Notes: generated by a model from the letters alone, not told the origin. Shown: positions 5,294-11,410, counted from the stretch's first letter. The stretch is 13,107 nt of DNA from an uncultured Bacillota bacterium (GCA_946546075.1 CAMNNV010000023.1:1-13107); one strand, 5' to 3'. Numbers and translations are program-made.

Positions 5294-5322
5294 ATTTTAG
5301 AACATCTGTTCTTTTCTCACAA
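5294..5322 (-). promoter_or_regulatory. SOS-type promoter of the 33-aa ORF
   Basis: On the minus strand TTGTGA (5317-5322) and TAAAAT (5294-5299) are separated by exactly 17 bases, and the spacer holds the LexA box. The predicted start is near 5287, giving a leader of about 40 bases. Confidence 0.78.
5299..5312. promoter_or_regulatory. LexA (SOS) box
   Basis: AGAACATCTGTTCT has perfect 6-base arms (AGAACA and TGTTCT) and fits the Gram-positive LexA consensus core GAAC-N4-GTTC. It lies between the -35 and -10 of the leftward promoter, the classic position for LexA repression. A weaker related dyad, CGAAACATACGTTTTG at 5335-5350, sits nearer the exonuclease gene and may be a degenerate second site. 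Confidence 0.8.
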
Positions 5323-5405
5323 TGTTGATTCTGCCGAAACATACGTTTTGTTTTTGTAGATAATTCCATCTTGAATTTTAGAGATACGTTTTTTGGGAGG
5401 TTGAA

Positions 5406-6626
5406 ATGGCAAGAGATCACAAAGGGACTAGTGTGCTCTTTTTCCCTGATTCATACACTGTGATCGATGTTGAGTCCACTGGTTTGGATCCACAGAAGGA
5501 TTCACTCATTGAAGTGGCTGCTCTCAGGATCCGCGATTTCCAAGTGACCGACTCGTTTGAATCGCTCATCAATCCCGGATTCACAATCGATTCCTTTATT
5601 TCAAATCTGACCGGAATCACCAACGATGATCTGGCCGCTGCCCCTGACGCGAAGCCTGTTCTTGATAGTCTCAGGTCCTTTATAGGTAATGATATTGTGG
5701 TGGGACATAATGTCCAGTTCGATATCAACTTCCTGTATGACAATTTCATGAAATATCTTGGCGTCCCCATGTCGAACCGGTATATAGACACCCTCCGCCA
5801 CAGCAGAAAGTATTTCCCCCAGGCCCCTTCCTTCGCGCTTCCGGATCTCTGCGGATTCCTTGAAATCGCTTCGGAAGTCCACCACCGTGCCCTGGCTGAC
5901 TGCTATGCTACTAATGACTTATACCGTCTCCTTGCCGATGCCTCCAAGAATCCCACCCCGAAGGAGGAAGAGCTGCTTTCTACGCTTTCCTATGATCAAT
6001 CAAATCCTTTCTATGGCAAGCGTCTTGTGGTCAAAGGGATCCCGCAAGGATATACCATTCCTTTCATGGTCGCTGTATCTGAAAAATGCGGCGCCAAGCT
6101 CAGCGACGTCTTCTATAAAACCTGCGATTATGCTGTATTCAGCAAATTCACATTTAAACAGTATCAGCAGGGATCAGATAGTGAGAAATTCGTCAAGGCC
6201 AGAGAACTGGTCGAAGCTGGTACGCTTAAGGTAATCAGCGAAAAGGACTGGGCTGAAATGCTCGGCCTTCCTTTTGCCGAAAGCAGCAAAAGCAGCTATA
6301 AACCGCTGAACGCAAAAGACATCACCACTGAAAACACTGAATTTGACACAACACATCCTTTATACGGAAAGCTCTGTGTATTTACCGGTGCCTTAGAGCG
6401 AATGACCAGGCATGATGCCATGCAGGCTGTCGTTGATCTAGGAGGCCTTGTAGGTAACAGCGTCACCAAAAAGACGAACTTTCTTATCCTCGGCAATAAT
6501 GATTACAACCCTCTGGTAAAGGGAAAAAGCTCTAAGCATAAAAAGGCTGAGGAGCTCAAGTTAAAAGGTCATGATATAGAAATCATTTCTGAGAATGTCT
6601 TCTATGATCTTATTTCTGAGGAATGA
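5406..6626 (+). CDS. DEDDh 3'-5' exonuclease (PolIII epsilon-like) with tandem BRCT-like modules
   Basis: This 406-aa protein starts at ATG 5406 after GGGAGG. The nuclease domain (about 15-180) has all three Exo motifs: VIDVESTGL (D21, E23), GHNVQFDINFL (D106) and HHRALADC (H160, D165). It should remove nucleotides from 3' ends using two metals. Residues about 200-285 and 317-402 look like two related BRCT modules. They align from NPFYGKRLVVKG with HPLYGKLCVFTG through to VISEKDWAEML with IISENVFYDLI. The second keeps the glycine-rich DLGGLVGNSVTKKTNFLI core of ligase-type BRCTs. BRCT domains bind DNA ends or phosphoproteins. It sits between repressor and integrase on the plus strand, so it may be expressed in the lysogen as cargo. 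The nearby LexA box could also affect it, but I found no convincing plus-strand promoter. Confidence 0.9.
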   Translation: MARDHKGTSVLFFPDSYTVIDVESTGLDPQKDSLIEVAALRIRDFQVTDSFESLINPGFTIDSFISNLTGITNDDLAAAPDAKPVLDSLRSFIGNDIVVGHNVQFDINFLYDNFMKYLGVPMSNRYIDTLRHSRKYFPQAPSFALPDLCGFLEIASEVHHRALADCYATNDLYRLLADASKNPTPKEEELLSTLSYDQSNPFYGKRLVVKGIPQGYTIPFMVAVSEKCGAKLSDVFYKTCDYAVFSKFTFKQYQQGSDSEKFVKARELVEAGTLKVISEKDWAEMLGLPFAESSKSSYKPLNAKDITTENTEFDTTHPLYGKLCVFTGALERMTRHDAMQAVVDLGGLVGNSVTKKTNFLILGNNDYNPLVKGKSSKHKKAEELKLKGHDIEIISENVFYDLISEE

Positions 6627-6628
6627 AT

Positions 6629-6667
6629 AAAAAAATGGCCCGCAGGTGCTGGTAACACCCGCAGGCC
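6629..6667 (-). terminator. Hairpin after exonuclease, terminator in the minus direction
   Basis: GGCCCGCAGGTG (6637-6648) and CACCCGCAGGCC (6656-6667) form a 12-position stem with 10 pairs. On the minus strand it is followed by ATTTTTTTATT. On the plus strand there is no U-tract, so it would mainly stop antisense transcription entering the exonuclease gene. The two arms also share a direct repeat, CCCGCAGG. Confidence 0.6.
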
Positions 6668-6669
6668 GT

Positions 6670-6761
6670 GCGCTTCCGAAGATGCACACATCGACACAAA
6701 CATAGTGTACCATCTTCGGGGCGCGTTTTCCACTTAACGCGCTATTTTTGCGCCCTTTTTT
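6670..6761 (+). promoter_or_regulatory. Attenuator-like leader of the integrase gene
   Basis: Three alternative stems are visible. (a) GCGC plus CCGAAGATG (6670-6684) pairs with CATCTTCGG plus GCGC (6711-6724). (b) GCGCGTT (6721-6727) pairs with AACGCGC (6736-6742), followed by TATTTTT. (c) GGGCGC (6719-6724) pairs with GCGCCC (6750-6755), followed directly by TTTTTTAGGAGG. Stem (a) shares bases 6719-6724 with (b) and (c), so the structures are mutually exclusive, as in transcription attenuators. They terminate exonuclease transcription and could regulate int. A regulatory role is inference. Confidence 0.5.
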
Positions 6762-6773
6762 AGGAGGTTCACT

Positions 6774-7853
6774 ATGCCCAAAATTGAAAAACTGCCTTCC
6801 GGATCCTTCCGGATGCGGATCACCATCGGTACTACTAAGGAGGGGAAGGTCGTCCGGAAATCCATCACCGCCACGACCAGGAAGGAGCTGAAAGCCAAGG
6901 CCTCCCTCTACAAGGTCCAGCACCCTTCAGCCCCTGCGGATCTGACTTTCGCCAGAGCAGTTGATCTGTACATCGAATCCAGCGAGGCAACTCTGTCCCC
7001 TTCAACGATCAGAGGATACCGGAGCGTCGCCCGGAAGCTGTGTGGTCTCCCTCTGGCGTCCATGCCCCTCAATTCCATAACTAAAACCGATGTCCAACAG
7101 GCAATCGACCAGCTGAGCACTCAGACTGCTGATAAGACCCCTCCGGCGCTCAAAGGCGTAGATACCGGGAAGGATTATTCTAATGGCCGTATAAGCCCGA
7201 AATCCGTCAGAAATGCCTATGGATTGATCACCGCAGTCTTGACTCGATACGATATCGTTATCAAGGGCGTCAGGCTCCCCCAGAAGGTCCGATCCGTCAT
7301 CACAGTCCCCGGAGATGATGACATGAAGCAGATCCTGGCCGCTGCCAAGGGGACCGCCCTTGAGGTCCCAATCATGCTGGCCGCCATCGGCGGCATGAGA
7401 CGCGGTGAGATTTGTGCCCTCAAGATCGAGGATCTTGAAGGCAATGTCATTCATGTGTCTAAGTCCATGGTCAAAGACAAGGACGGGAGCTGGGTCGTCA
7501 AGCCTCCAAAGACCTTCGGGTCTGACCGGTACGTAGAGCTTCCTTCCTATGTTGCAGATCTGATCCGGAGCCAGGGATATATAGTCAAATGTACTCCCTC
7601 GACCTTGTCGGACAATCATGCCAGGTTCCTTGATAGACACGGCCTCCCGCACATCCGCTTTCATGACTACCGCCATCATATGGTGTCTGCCCTTCACGCC
7701 GCAGGCGTTCCGGATCATTACATCATGCAGCGCGGCGGCTGGTCTTCTGACTATACCATGAAGAATGTCTATAGGCATACCCTGGCCGACCATGAATCCG
7801 AAGCCGTCCAGGCAGCTATCACTCACTTCGAGGGCCTCCTTGGAGACGCTTAA
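6774..7853 (+). CDS. int: Tyrosine-recombinase integrase
   Basis: The 359-aa protein starts at ATG 6774, 6 bases after AGGAGG. It has the three-part layout of phage integrases. The N-terminal arm-binding domain is about 1-50 (three-strand-like KLPSGSFRMRITIG). The SAM-like core-binding domain is about 57-160, with a longer insert near 118-140. The catalytic domain is about 175-340. Active-site residues visible are R209 (GGMRRGE), K246 (PPKTFGS), H297-x-x-R300 (HDYRH), W323 in place of the third His (GGWSSDY) and the nucleophile Y333 (NVYRHTL). It joins attP to attB by strand exchange through a Tyr-DNA link. Its gene ends 5 bases before the first arm-type repeats, and the core site lies about 165 bases downstream, the normal int-attP arrangement. 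No excisionase is recognised nearby. Confidence 0.96.
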   Translation: MPKIEKLPSGSFRMRITIGTTKEGKVVRKSITATTRKELKAKASLYKVQHPSAPADLTFARAVDLYIESSEATLSPSTIRGYRSVARKLCGLPLASMPLNSITKTDVQQAIDQLSTQTADKTPPALKGVDTGKDYSNGRISPKSVRNAYGLITAVLTRYDIVIKGVRLPQKVRSVITVPGDDDMKQILAAAKGTALEVPIMLAAIGGMRRGEICALKIEDLEGNVIHVSKSMVKDKDGSWVVKPPKTFGSDRYVELPSYVADLIRSQGYIVKCTPSTLSDNHARFLDRHGLPHIRFHDYRHHMVSALHAAGVPDHYIMQRGGWSSDYTMKNVYRHTLADHESEAVQAAITHFEGLLGDA

Positions 7854-7857
7854 TCTT

Positions 7858-7879
7858 CGTGTCCATTTCGTGTCCATTT
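7858..7879. repeat. Left integrase arm-type sites (two tandem 11-mers)
   Basis: CGTGTCCATTT occurs twice head to tail at 7858-7868 and 7869-7879. The same motif in the same orientation recurs on the other side of the att core. This fits arm-type binding sites for the integrase N-terminal domain. A GGTGG/CCACC dyad follows at 7881-7899. Confidence 0.75.
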
Positions 7880-7955
7880 TGGTGGCAAAAAATACCACCT
7901 TCCGACTATTTCCTTTAACAATATCAGACCATCACAGACAATTTTGAAGCACAAA

Positions 7956-8006
7956 AAACCACGGTTCCAAGCCATTCCTAAAGAATTTGGCTTAAAACCG
8001 TGGTTT
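7956..8006. terminator. Bidirectional terminator between int and attP core
   Basis: AAACCACGGTT (7956-7966) pairs with AACCGTGGTTT (7996-8006), extended inside by AAGCCA (7969-7974) with TGGCTT (7988-7993). Plus strand: CTCTTTTTC follows, ending the int transcript. Minus strand: the arm ends in TTTTTT, so after integration it would also serve as the terminator behind the restored tRNA gene. Confidence 0.8.
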
Positions 8007-8017
8007 CTCTTTTTCAT

Positions 8018-8040
8018 CGGAGTGACGGGATTCGAACCCT
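8018..8040 (-). other. attP core: 3' end of a tRNA gene, probably tRNA-Pro
   Basis: Read on the minus strand, GGGTTCGAATCCC is a T-arm and CACTCCG followed by A is the 3' acceptor strand with discriminator base 73. No D-arm or anticodon arm lies upstream, so this is a fragment and not a gene. The acceptor implies a host tRNA beginning CGGAGTG; the C1-G72 pair with A73 is typical of bacterial tRNA-Pro. Identity starts at GGG (8039 downward), since the two outer T-stem positions do not pair. Recombination here would restore the host tRNA. Confidence 0.8.
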
Positions 8041-8086
8041 AATGAGTGCTCTCATTTTTGGCTTATTTCTGCGATTCCTTCCTCCC

Positions 8087-8109
8087 CGTGTCCATTTTCG
8101 TGTCCAATC
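8087..8109. repeat. Right integrase arm-type sites
   Basis: CGTGTCCATTT at 8087-8097 and CGTGTCCAATC at 8099-8109 repeat the left-arm motif with 12-base spacing, in the same orientation, about 50 bases beyond the core. Having arm sites on both sides of one core is the signature of an intact attP. Confidence 0.72.
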
Positions 8110-8120
8110 TCTTTCATATT

Positions 8121-8144
8121 AAAAAAGGCGCCCCGAAGGGCGCC
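8121..8144 (-). terminator. Terminator of the late/lysis operon
   Basis: On the minus strand GGCGCCC-TTCG-GGGCGCC, a 7-bp GC stem with the very stable UUCG tetraloop, is followed by TTTTTT. It lies 33 bases past the last late gene and shields attP and int from late transcription. Confidence 0.9.
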
Positions 8145-8177
8145 CATGGAAAACAGGGCCGCGGCCCAGTAATCCTC

Positions 8178-9164
8178 TTATCTGATCTGTGTGCCTCCAA
8201 ATCCGGAAGCAGTCCTGTTGATCTGGCGCTGTACCAGGGCCAGGAGATCCCCGTATCTGGTCTGGCGGTCTTTGACCTTGCCTTCCCACACACGGAGGGC
8301 TTCTGCCACGAAATAATTCACGTAATACTTAGTCTTATCGTATAAGACTCCCAGAGCCTTCTTTCTTGTCTCTCCGGATCCGACATTCTCATATCCATAT
8401 CCTTCCAGGATATAGTCTGCTGCCCATCGGCAGAACAGATCAGGATCCTTGCCCATCCGATTGACCATCTTCTGGATCTTTGCCGCGTCGACCGTCCCGA
8501 AGTCCTTGATACGCTGGGCCATCAGCCCATGGAATCCAAGCCAGACCTCGACAGCATAGTGTTCGACCCTCTTGTCATACGGGACATAGACCACATAGAT
8601 CGGGGATGTAGTCCCATATCCATATCCGGAATCACACAGGACCCCTTTATGTTCCTTGTAATATGTCCAGTATCTGGCCACACTATCTCCATTCTTTTTG
8701 GTCAGATAGTTGCCATTCGTGCTGTAGACTTTTCCAGGGCCGGCGCACATGCAGACGTTGCTCCATTGCACATATGTGCATCCAGCCCTTCGCATGAAGT
8801 AAGGAAGGTCCCTGAAATATTTTCCACCCACCCAGTACACCCGGCAGTTCTGTACATTCGTATAGGTGCCTTTCGTGATCATGTATGCTGCCTTCTTCAC
8901 GTTCTGGCCAGCCGCTGACAGGATGGCAGACTTAGAATAGTATCCAGCCTGACCGGAAGCATTCGGAGAGTGTGTGATGCTTTTCCCCGCTGGCAGAATC
9001 CCCTGGGCACGATAGATCACGGATACCCCTGAGCTGCATGATACCCTGCGGTTCTTGACCATGTCATCCCAGGAAGATGTGTAGTGATGTCTGCATCCTA
9101 CGCTACAGACCTTTTTGTAGAACTTCTCAGCATACGTGGCCGCTGCCACTCTGTAATCCTTCAT
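8178..9164 (-). CDS. Probable cell-wall-binding lysis protein: NlpC/P60-like N-terminus, CW_7-like repeats
   Basis: The start is ATG 9164, 6 bases after GGGAGG, in an ATGA overlap with the MazG-like gene. The 54-base in-frame extension is rejected for lack of a site. The protein is 328 aa. Residues about 3-200 look like a divergent NlpC/P60 fold: the nucleophile-like C43 in RVSCSSGVSV matches the CSS/CSG motif. The segment SNVCMCAGPGKVYSTN has the layout of the usual HVxIYxGNGxVI motif but with Asn where the catalytic His is expected. Residues about 215-325 contain two repeats resembling CW_7 cell-wall-binding units (EVWLGFHG...IQKMVNRM and EALRVWEG...VQRQINR). It may be a second hydrolase, or a catalytically weakened wall-binding protein. 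Family names are from memory; activity is uncertain. Confidence 0.72.
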   Translation of the reverse strand: MKDYRVAAATYAEKFYKKVCSVGCRHHYTSSWDDMVKNRRVSCSSGVSVIYRAQGILPAGKSITHSPNASGQAGYYSKSAILSAAGQNVKKAAYMITKGTYTNVQNCRVYWVGGKYFRDLPYFMRRAGCTYVQWSNVCMCAGPGKVYSTNGNYLTKKNGDSVARYWTYYKEHKGVLCDSGYGYGTTSPIYVVYVPYDKRVEHYAVEVWLGFHGLMAQRIKDFGTVDAAKIQKMVNRMGKDPDLFCRWAADYILEGYGYENVGSGETRKKALGVLYDKTKYYVNYFVAEALRVWEGKVKDRQTRYGDLLALVQRQINRTASGFGGTQIR

Positions 9165-9463
9165 TCTTTTCCTCCCTGTGCTTCTTCCAGGCGTCTGATC
9201 CATCGCCTGTATTTCCACTGCCTGGTCTTCACGATCTGTGTGCCATCATAGATATCAGTCTGGGCCACCTCATGGAGAACCACATCAAGATCCGCGATCT
9301 CTTCCATCAGGTCCTCAATACACTTCTTTTTCGTCTTTGGAGTAGGATTCTCTCCCCTGAGAAGCCTGGACATCTTCAAGGCTGCCTTCGCAAGCTCCAC
9401 TGCCTCTTCTGCCAGCTGTTCCAGAAGCGCCGGCAGTCCGATCACATCGCTGATCCGCGTCAT
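9161..9463 (-). CDS. MazG-like nucleotide pyrophosphohydrolase
   Basis: This 100-aa protein starts at ATG 9463, after GAGGAGAG that begins in the stop of the endolysin gene. It carries the all-alpha NTP-pyrophosphohydrolase signature: EExxE (E19-E20-x-x-E23 in LAEEAVELAKAALK) and, about 30 residues later, ExxD (E55-x-x-D58 in LMEEIADLD). These bind magnesium and hydrolyse NTPs or related nucleotides such as ppGpp analogues to NMP and PPi. The C-terminus is very basic (RQWKYRRWIRRLEE). Phage MazG-like genes usually sit with DNA metabolism. Here it lies inside the lysis cassette between two wall-active proteins, so it would be expressed late. The substrate cannot be deduced. Confidence 0.85.
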   Translation of the reverse strand: MTRISDVIGLPALLEQLAEEAVELAKAALKMSRLLRGENPTPKTKKKCIEDLMEEIADLDVVLHEVAQTDIYDGTQIVKTRQWKYRRWIRRLEEAQGGKE

Positions 9464-9472
9464 TCACTCTCC

Positions 9473-10825
9473 TCATTTCTTCCTGATGTAGTCCGCCTTC
9501 ACGAATCCGTATTTTGCCCCTCGATAACAAATGTAGTACCAGGCGGCTCCGGAGCTGTCTTTGACCGTGTCACATACATCAATCACCGTTCCCTTGGCAA
9601 GAGGTCCAAAAGTCTGGCACTTGGCATATGATGTCCCCGGTCCCTTACGAACATTCAGAGGATCCTTCTTTGTGTTCACGACACCTACAAAGTCCACCTT
9701 CTTGTCCGGAGTCCTGTAGGATCCGGAAGCCTCTCCCTTGAATCGGAGCACATAGGTCCATGGATAATTCCGGTAGGTCCTGACCAGGAATTCCTTTCCG
9801 GTCTGGTCTCCCGGCTTTCCGCCCCTGGCCTTACCGTATTCATTAATGGATGCCTCGACCTCCTTCCCATTCCCGCAGTACATCGCAGTATGGTGGGCCG
9901 TATTCAGGAGCACATCGCCCCTCTTTAGGCCCGATCCGGTCTTCAGGTTAATGGATCCGGTCACATCTACAAAACCGCACTTCAGGAACGCCTGGAGCAT
10001 GTTTCCGGTGTATGTAGCTCCAGCGTTCTTTACAGGGACTCCATAATACTGCCAGGCAGTGATCACGGCCGAGGAGCAGTCATAGTCTCCCTTTTCTCCC
10101 CATCTGTATAACTGATCGTATCCATGGGCGGAGTCCGCTGCCGTGTCCTCCATCCACTTCGTAGCCTTCTCGATGATCTCCGCTGCCGTGTCAGCCTTCT
10201 GCTCCTTCGGCCCCATCAGGGCCCCATACAGGTAAGACATATCACATGCCCCCTTCACGCCAGGGATCTGAGCCTTGGATGTGTACTGCCAGAGGAGATA
10301 TCCTCCCTTGTACGTACATTTTCCGGCATACTGAGCGACCCAACGATCTGTATCGGCCAGGAGCTGGGAGTCGATAAGGCAGTCTTTGAACCAGTACGTC
10401 GAAGCATATACCCCATAAGGGATCCCTGCCGCTTTCAGACGCATCAGGAACCGATTCAGGTACCTTGTCCTTCTTTCCTTGGTCAGCTTGTCAGCCCTTC
10501 CGGATCTGTCAGACTTCACAACCTCAGAATCCGCAAAGATCGGCAATGCCAGGTCCATTCCATATGTCTTCACGGCCCTTGCCACGAAATCGCCTTCTTC
10601 ATCCGCCTCCGCGTCCGTAATCGCACAGGGGAAGTAGTATCCGGCATAAGGGATCCCGTGCTGCTTACAGGCATTCAGGAATGTCGTGAACATCTCGTCA
10701 TAGACGATCTTCCCCGTCGTGCAGCCTCTGTATCCAATCCGGATTATGACCGCATCGACATTCTCTTTGACTTTCTGCCAGGAAGTGATCGTGTTGTAGT
10801 AACTCACATCAAGTACCTTAAGCAT
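9473..10825 (-). CDS. Modular endolysin: GH25 muramidase + NlpC/P60 peptidase + SH3
   Basis: The 450-aa protein starts at ATG 10825, 6 bases after AGGAGG. Residues 1-205 are a GH25 lysozyme, with D6 in LDVSYYNT and D99/E101 in PIFADSE as the acidic catalytic residues; it cuts between MurNAc and GlcNAc. Residues about 215-365 are an NlpC/P60 peptidase with C250 (DYDCSSAV) and H311 or H312 (AHHTAMYCGNG). It would cut stem-peptide bonds. Residues about 378-450 are a bacterial SH3 domain (NVRKGPGTSYAKCQTF, YGFVKADYIRKK) for wall binding. There is no signal peptide, so export needs the holin directly upstream. A terminator lies in the 52-base gap from the holin. Confidence 0.95.
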   Translation of the reverse strand: MLKVLDVSYYNTITSWQKVKENVDAVIIRIGYRGCTTGKIVYDEMFTTFLNACKQHGIPYAGYYFPCAITDAEADEEGDFVARAVKTYGMDLALPIFADSEVVKSDRSGRADKLTKERRTRYLNRFLMRLKAAGIPYGVYASTYWFKDCLIDSQLLADTDRWVAQYAGKCTYKGGYLLWQYTSKAQIPGVKGACDMSYLYGALMGPKEQKADTAAEIIEKATKWMEDTAADSAHGYDQLYRWGEKGDYDCSSAVITAWQYYGVPVKNAGATYTGNMLQAFLKCGFVDVTGSINLKTGSGLKRGDVLLNTAHHTAMYCGNGKEVEASINEYGKARGGKPGDQTGKEFLVRTYRNYPWTYVLRFKGEASGSYRTPDKKVDFVGVVNTKKDPLNVRKGPGTSYAKCQTFGPLAKGTVIDVCDTVKDSSGAAWYYICYRGAKYGFVKADYIRKK

Positions 10826-10836
10826 ATGATCCTCCT

Positions 10837-10870
10837 AAAAAAGAGCCACCGCACTTCTGTGCAGCAGCTC
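10837..10870 (-). terminator. Terminator/attenuator between holin and endolysin
   Basis: On the minus strand GAGCTGCTGCAC-AGAA-GTGCGGTGGCTC forms a 12-bp stem with three G-U pairs, directly followed by TTTTTTAGGAGG. The U-tract abuts the endolysin ribosome binding site, so the endolysin mRNA depends on read-through or on an unrecognised promoter. Confidence 0.78.
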
Positions 10871-10877
10871 CTTGCTA

Positions 10878-11273
10878 TCATTTATCCTTATCTTCCTTGT
10901 CCAGGATCTTTCCCGTATTTATCTGGTCCTGGATTTCTGCCGTTTTGGTCGTGATGAAATCCGGTATAGGGATCCCCGCTGCCTTCAGGTTCTCAAGAAT
11001 GCTTAATGATTCCATGAAGACTACATATAATGAGACCGCTGCCGCCACTGAAATAGGCAGCTCCAGGGCAATGCAAACGATAAAAGTCAGAATGATGGCT
11101 CCCAGTTCCCCCAGCTTTCGATAGAGGCCTTTCCGCATAATACTTGACCGCTTTGTGTTATTTATCTGTGCCTGAATGAATCCGGTAATCACATCTCCCG
11201 CAGCCATGATGGCAGGCAAGAGAATGATCCAGTAGTTATGCGAATAGTGAAGCTCAGTTATCATGGCGTTCAT
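10878..11273 (-). CDS. Phage holin (toxin secretion/phage lysis holin family)
   Basis: A 131-aa membrane protein starts at ATG 11273 after AAAGGAAAAA. Hydrophobic segments are visible at about 14-34 (YWIILLPAIMAAGDVITGFI), 58-72 (GAIILTFIVCIALEL) and 75-92 (SVAAAVSLYVVFMESLSIL). They are separated by a basic loop (NNTKRSSIMRKGLYRKLGE) and followed by a charged, soluble tail (DKEDKDK). The motif AAGDVITGFIQA followed by a basic loop is typical of the Bacillota holin_4/phi LC3-like family, named from memory. It makes membrane lesions that release the downstream endolysin. Confidence 0.9.
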   Translation of the reverse strand: MNAMITELHYSHNYWIILLPAIMAAGDVITGFIQAQINNTKRSSIMRKGLYRKLGELGAIILTFIVCIALELPISVAAAVSLYVVFMESLSILENLKAAGIPIPDFITTKTAEIQDQINTGKILDKEDKDK

Positions 11274-11284
11274 TTTTTTCCTTT

Positions 11285-11398
11285 CTATGTCAGCTTGTGG
11301 TCGCTAGTGTTGATGCTGTCCCCGGCAAGGGGTACATAAGTGTTCCCGTCTGTATCGCCTCGCACCATGGTAATGCGAGTCCCTTCTATCTTGACCAT
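11285..11398 (-). CDS. 37-aa ORF resembling the N-terminus of a tail/baseplate protein
   Basis: ATG 11398 follows AAGGAGG by 8 bases and the ORF ends at TAG 11285-11287, 11 bases before the holin start. The sequence (MVKIEGTRITMVRGDTDGNT...) matches the opening of BppU-type baseplate or tail proteins, which often begin with a strand followed by I-T-M-x-R-G-D. It stops after 37 residues, so it is either a genuine micro-protein or a remnant of a longer gene. The excellent ribosome binding site and tight spacing favour translation. Confidence 0.65.
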   Translation of the reverse strand: MVKIEGTRITMVRGDTDGNTYVPLAGDSINTSDHKLT

Positions 11399-11410
11399 TT
11401 GTGAGCCTCC

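Noticed and set aside
7002..7898. 298-aa minus-strand ORF antisense to int
   Set aside because: It is a shadow of the integrase, whose catalytic motifs are all present; the antisense frame has no convincing ribosome binding site or domain.
8018..8110. Complete tRNA gene at the att core
   Set aside because: Only the T-arm and 3' acceptor strand are present; no anticodon or D-arm can be folded upstream.
9165..9218. 18-residue N-terminal extension of the second lysis protein
   Set aside because: It lies inside the MazG-like gene; the internal ATG 9164 has GGGAGG and an ATGA coupling.
10124..10954. 276-aa plus-strand ORF over endolysin
   Set aside because: The minus-strand endolysin has three recognisable domains with active-site residues; the plus frame is Arg/His/Cys/Leu-rich shadow sequence.
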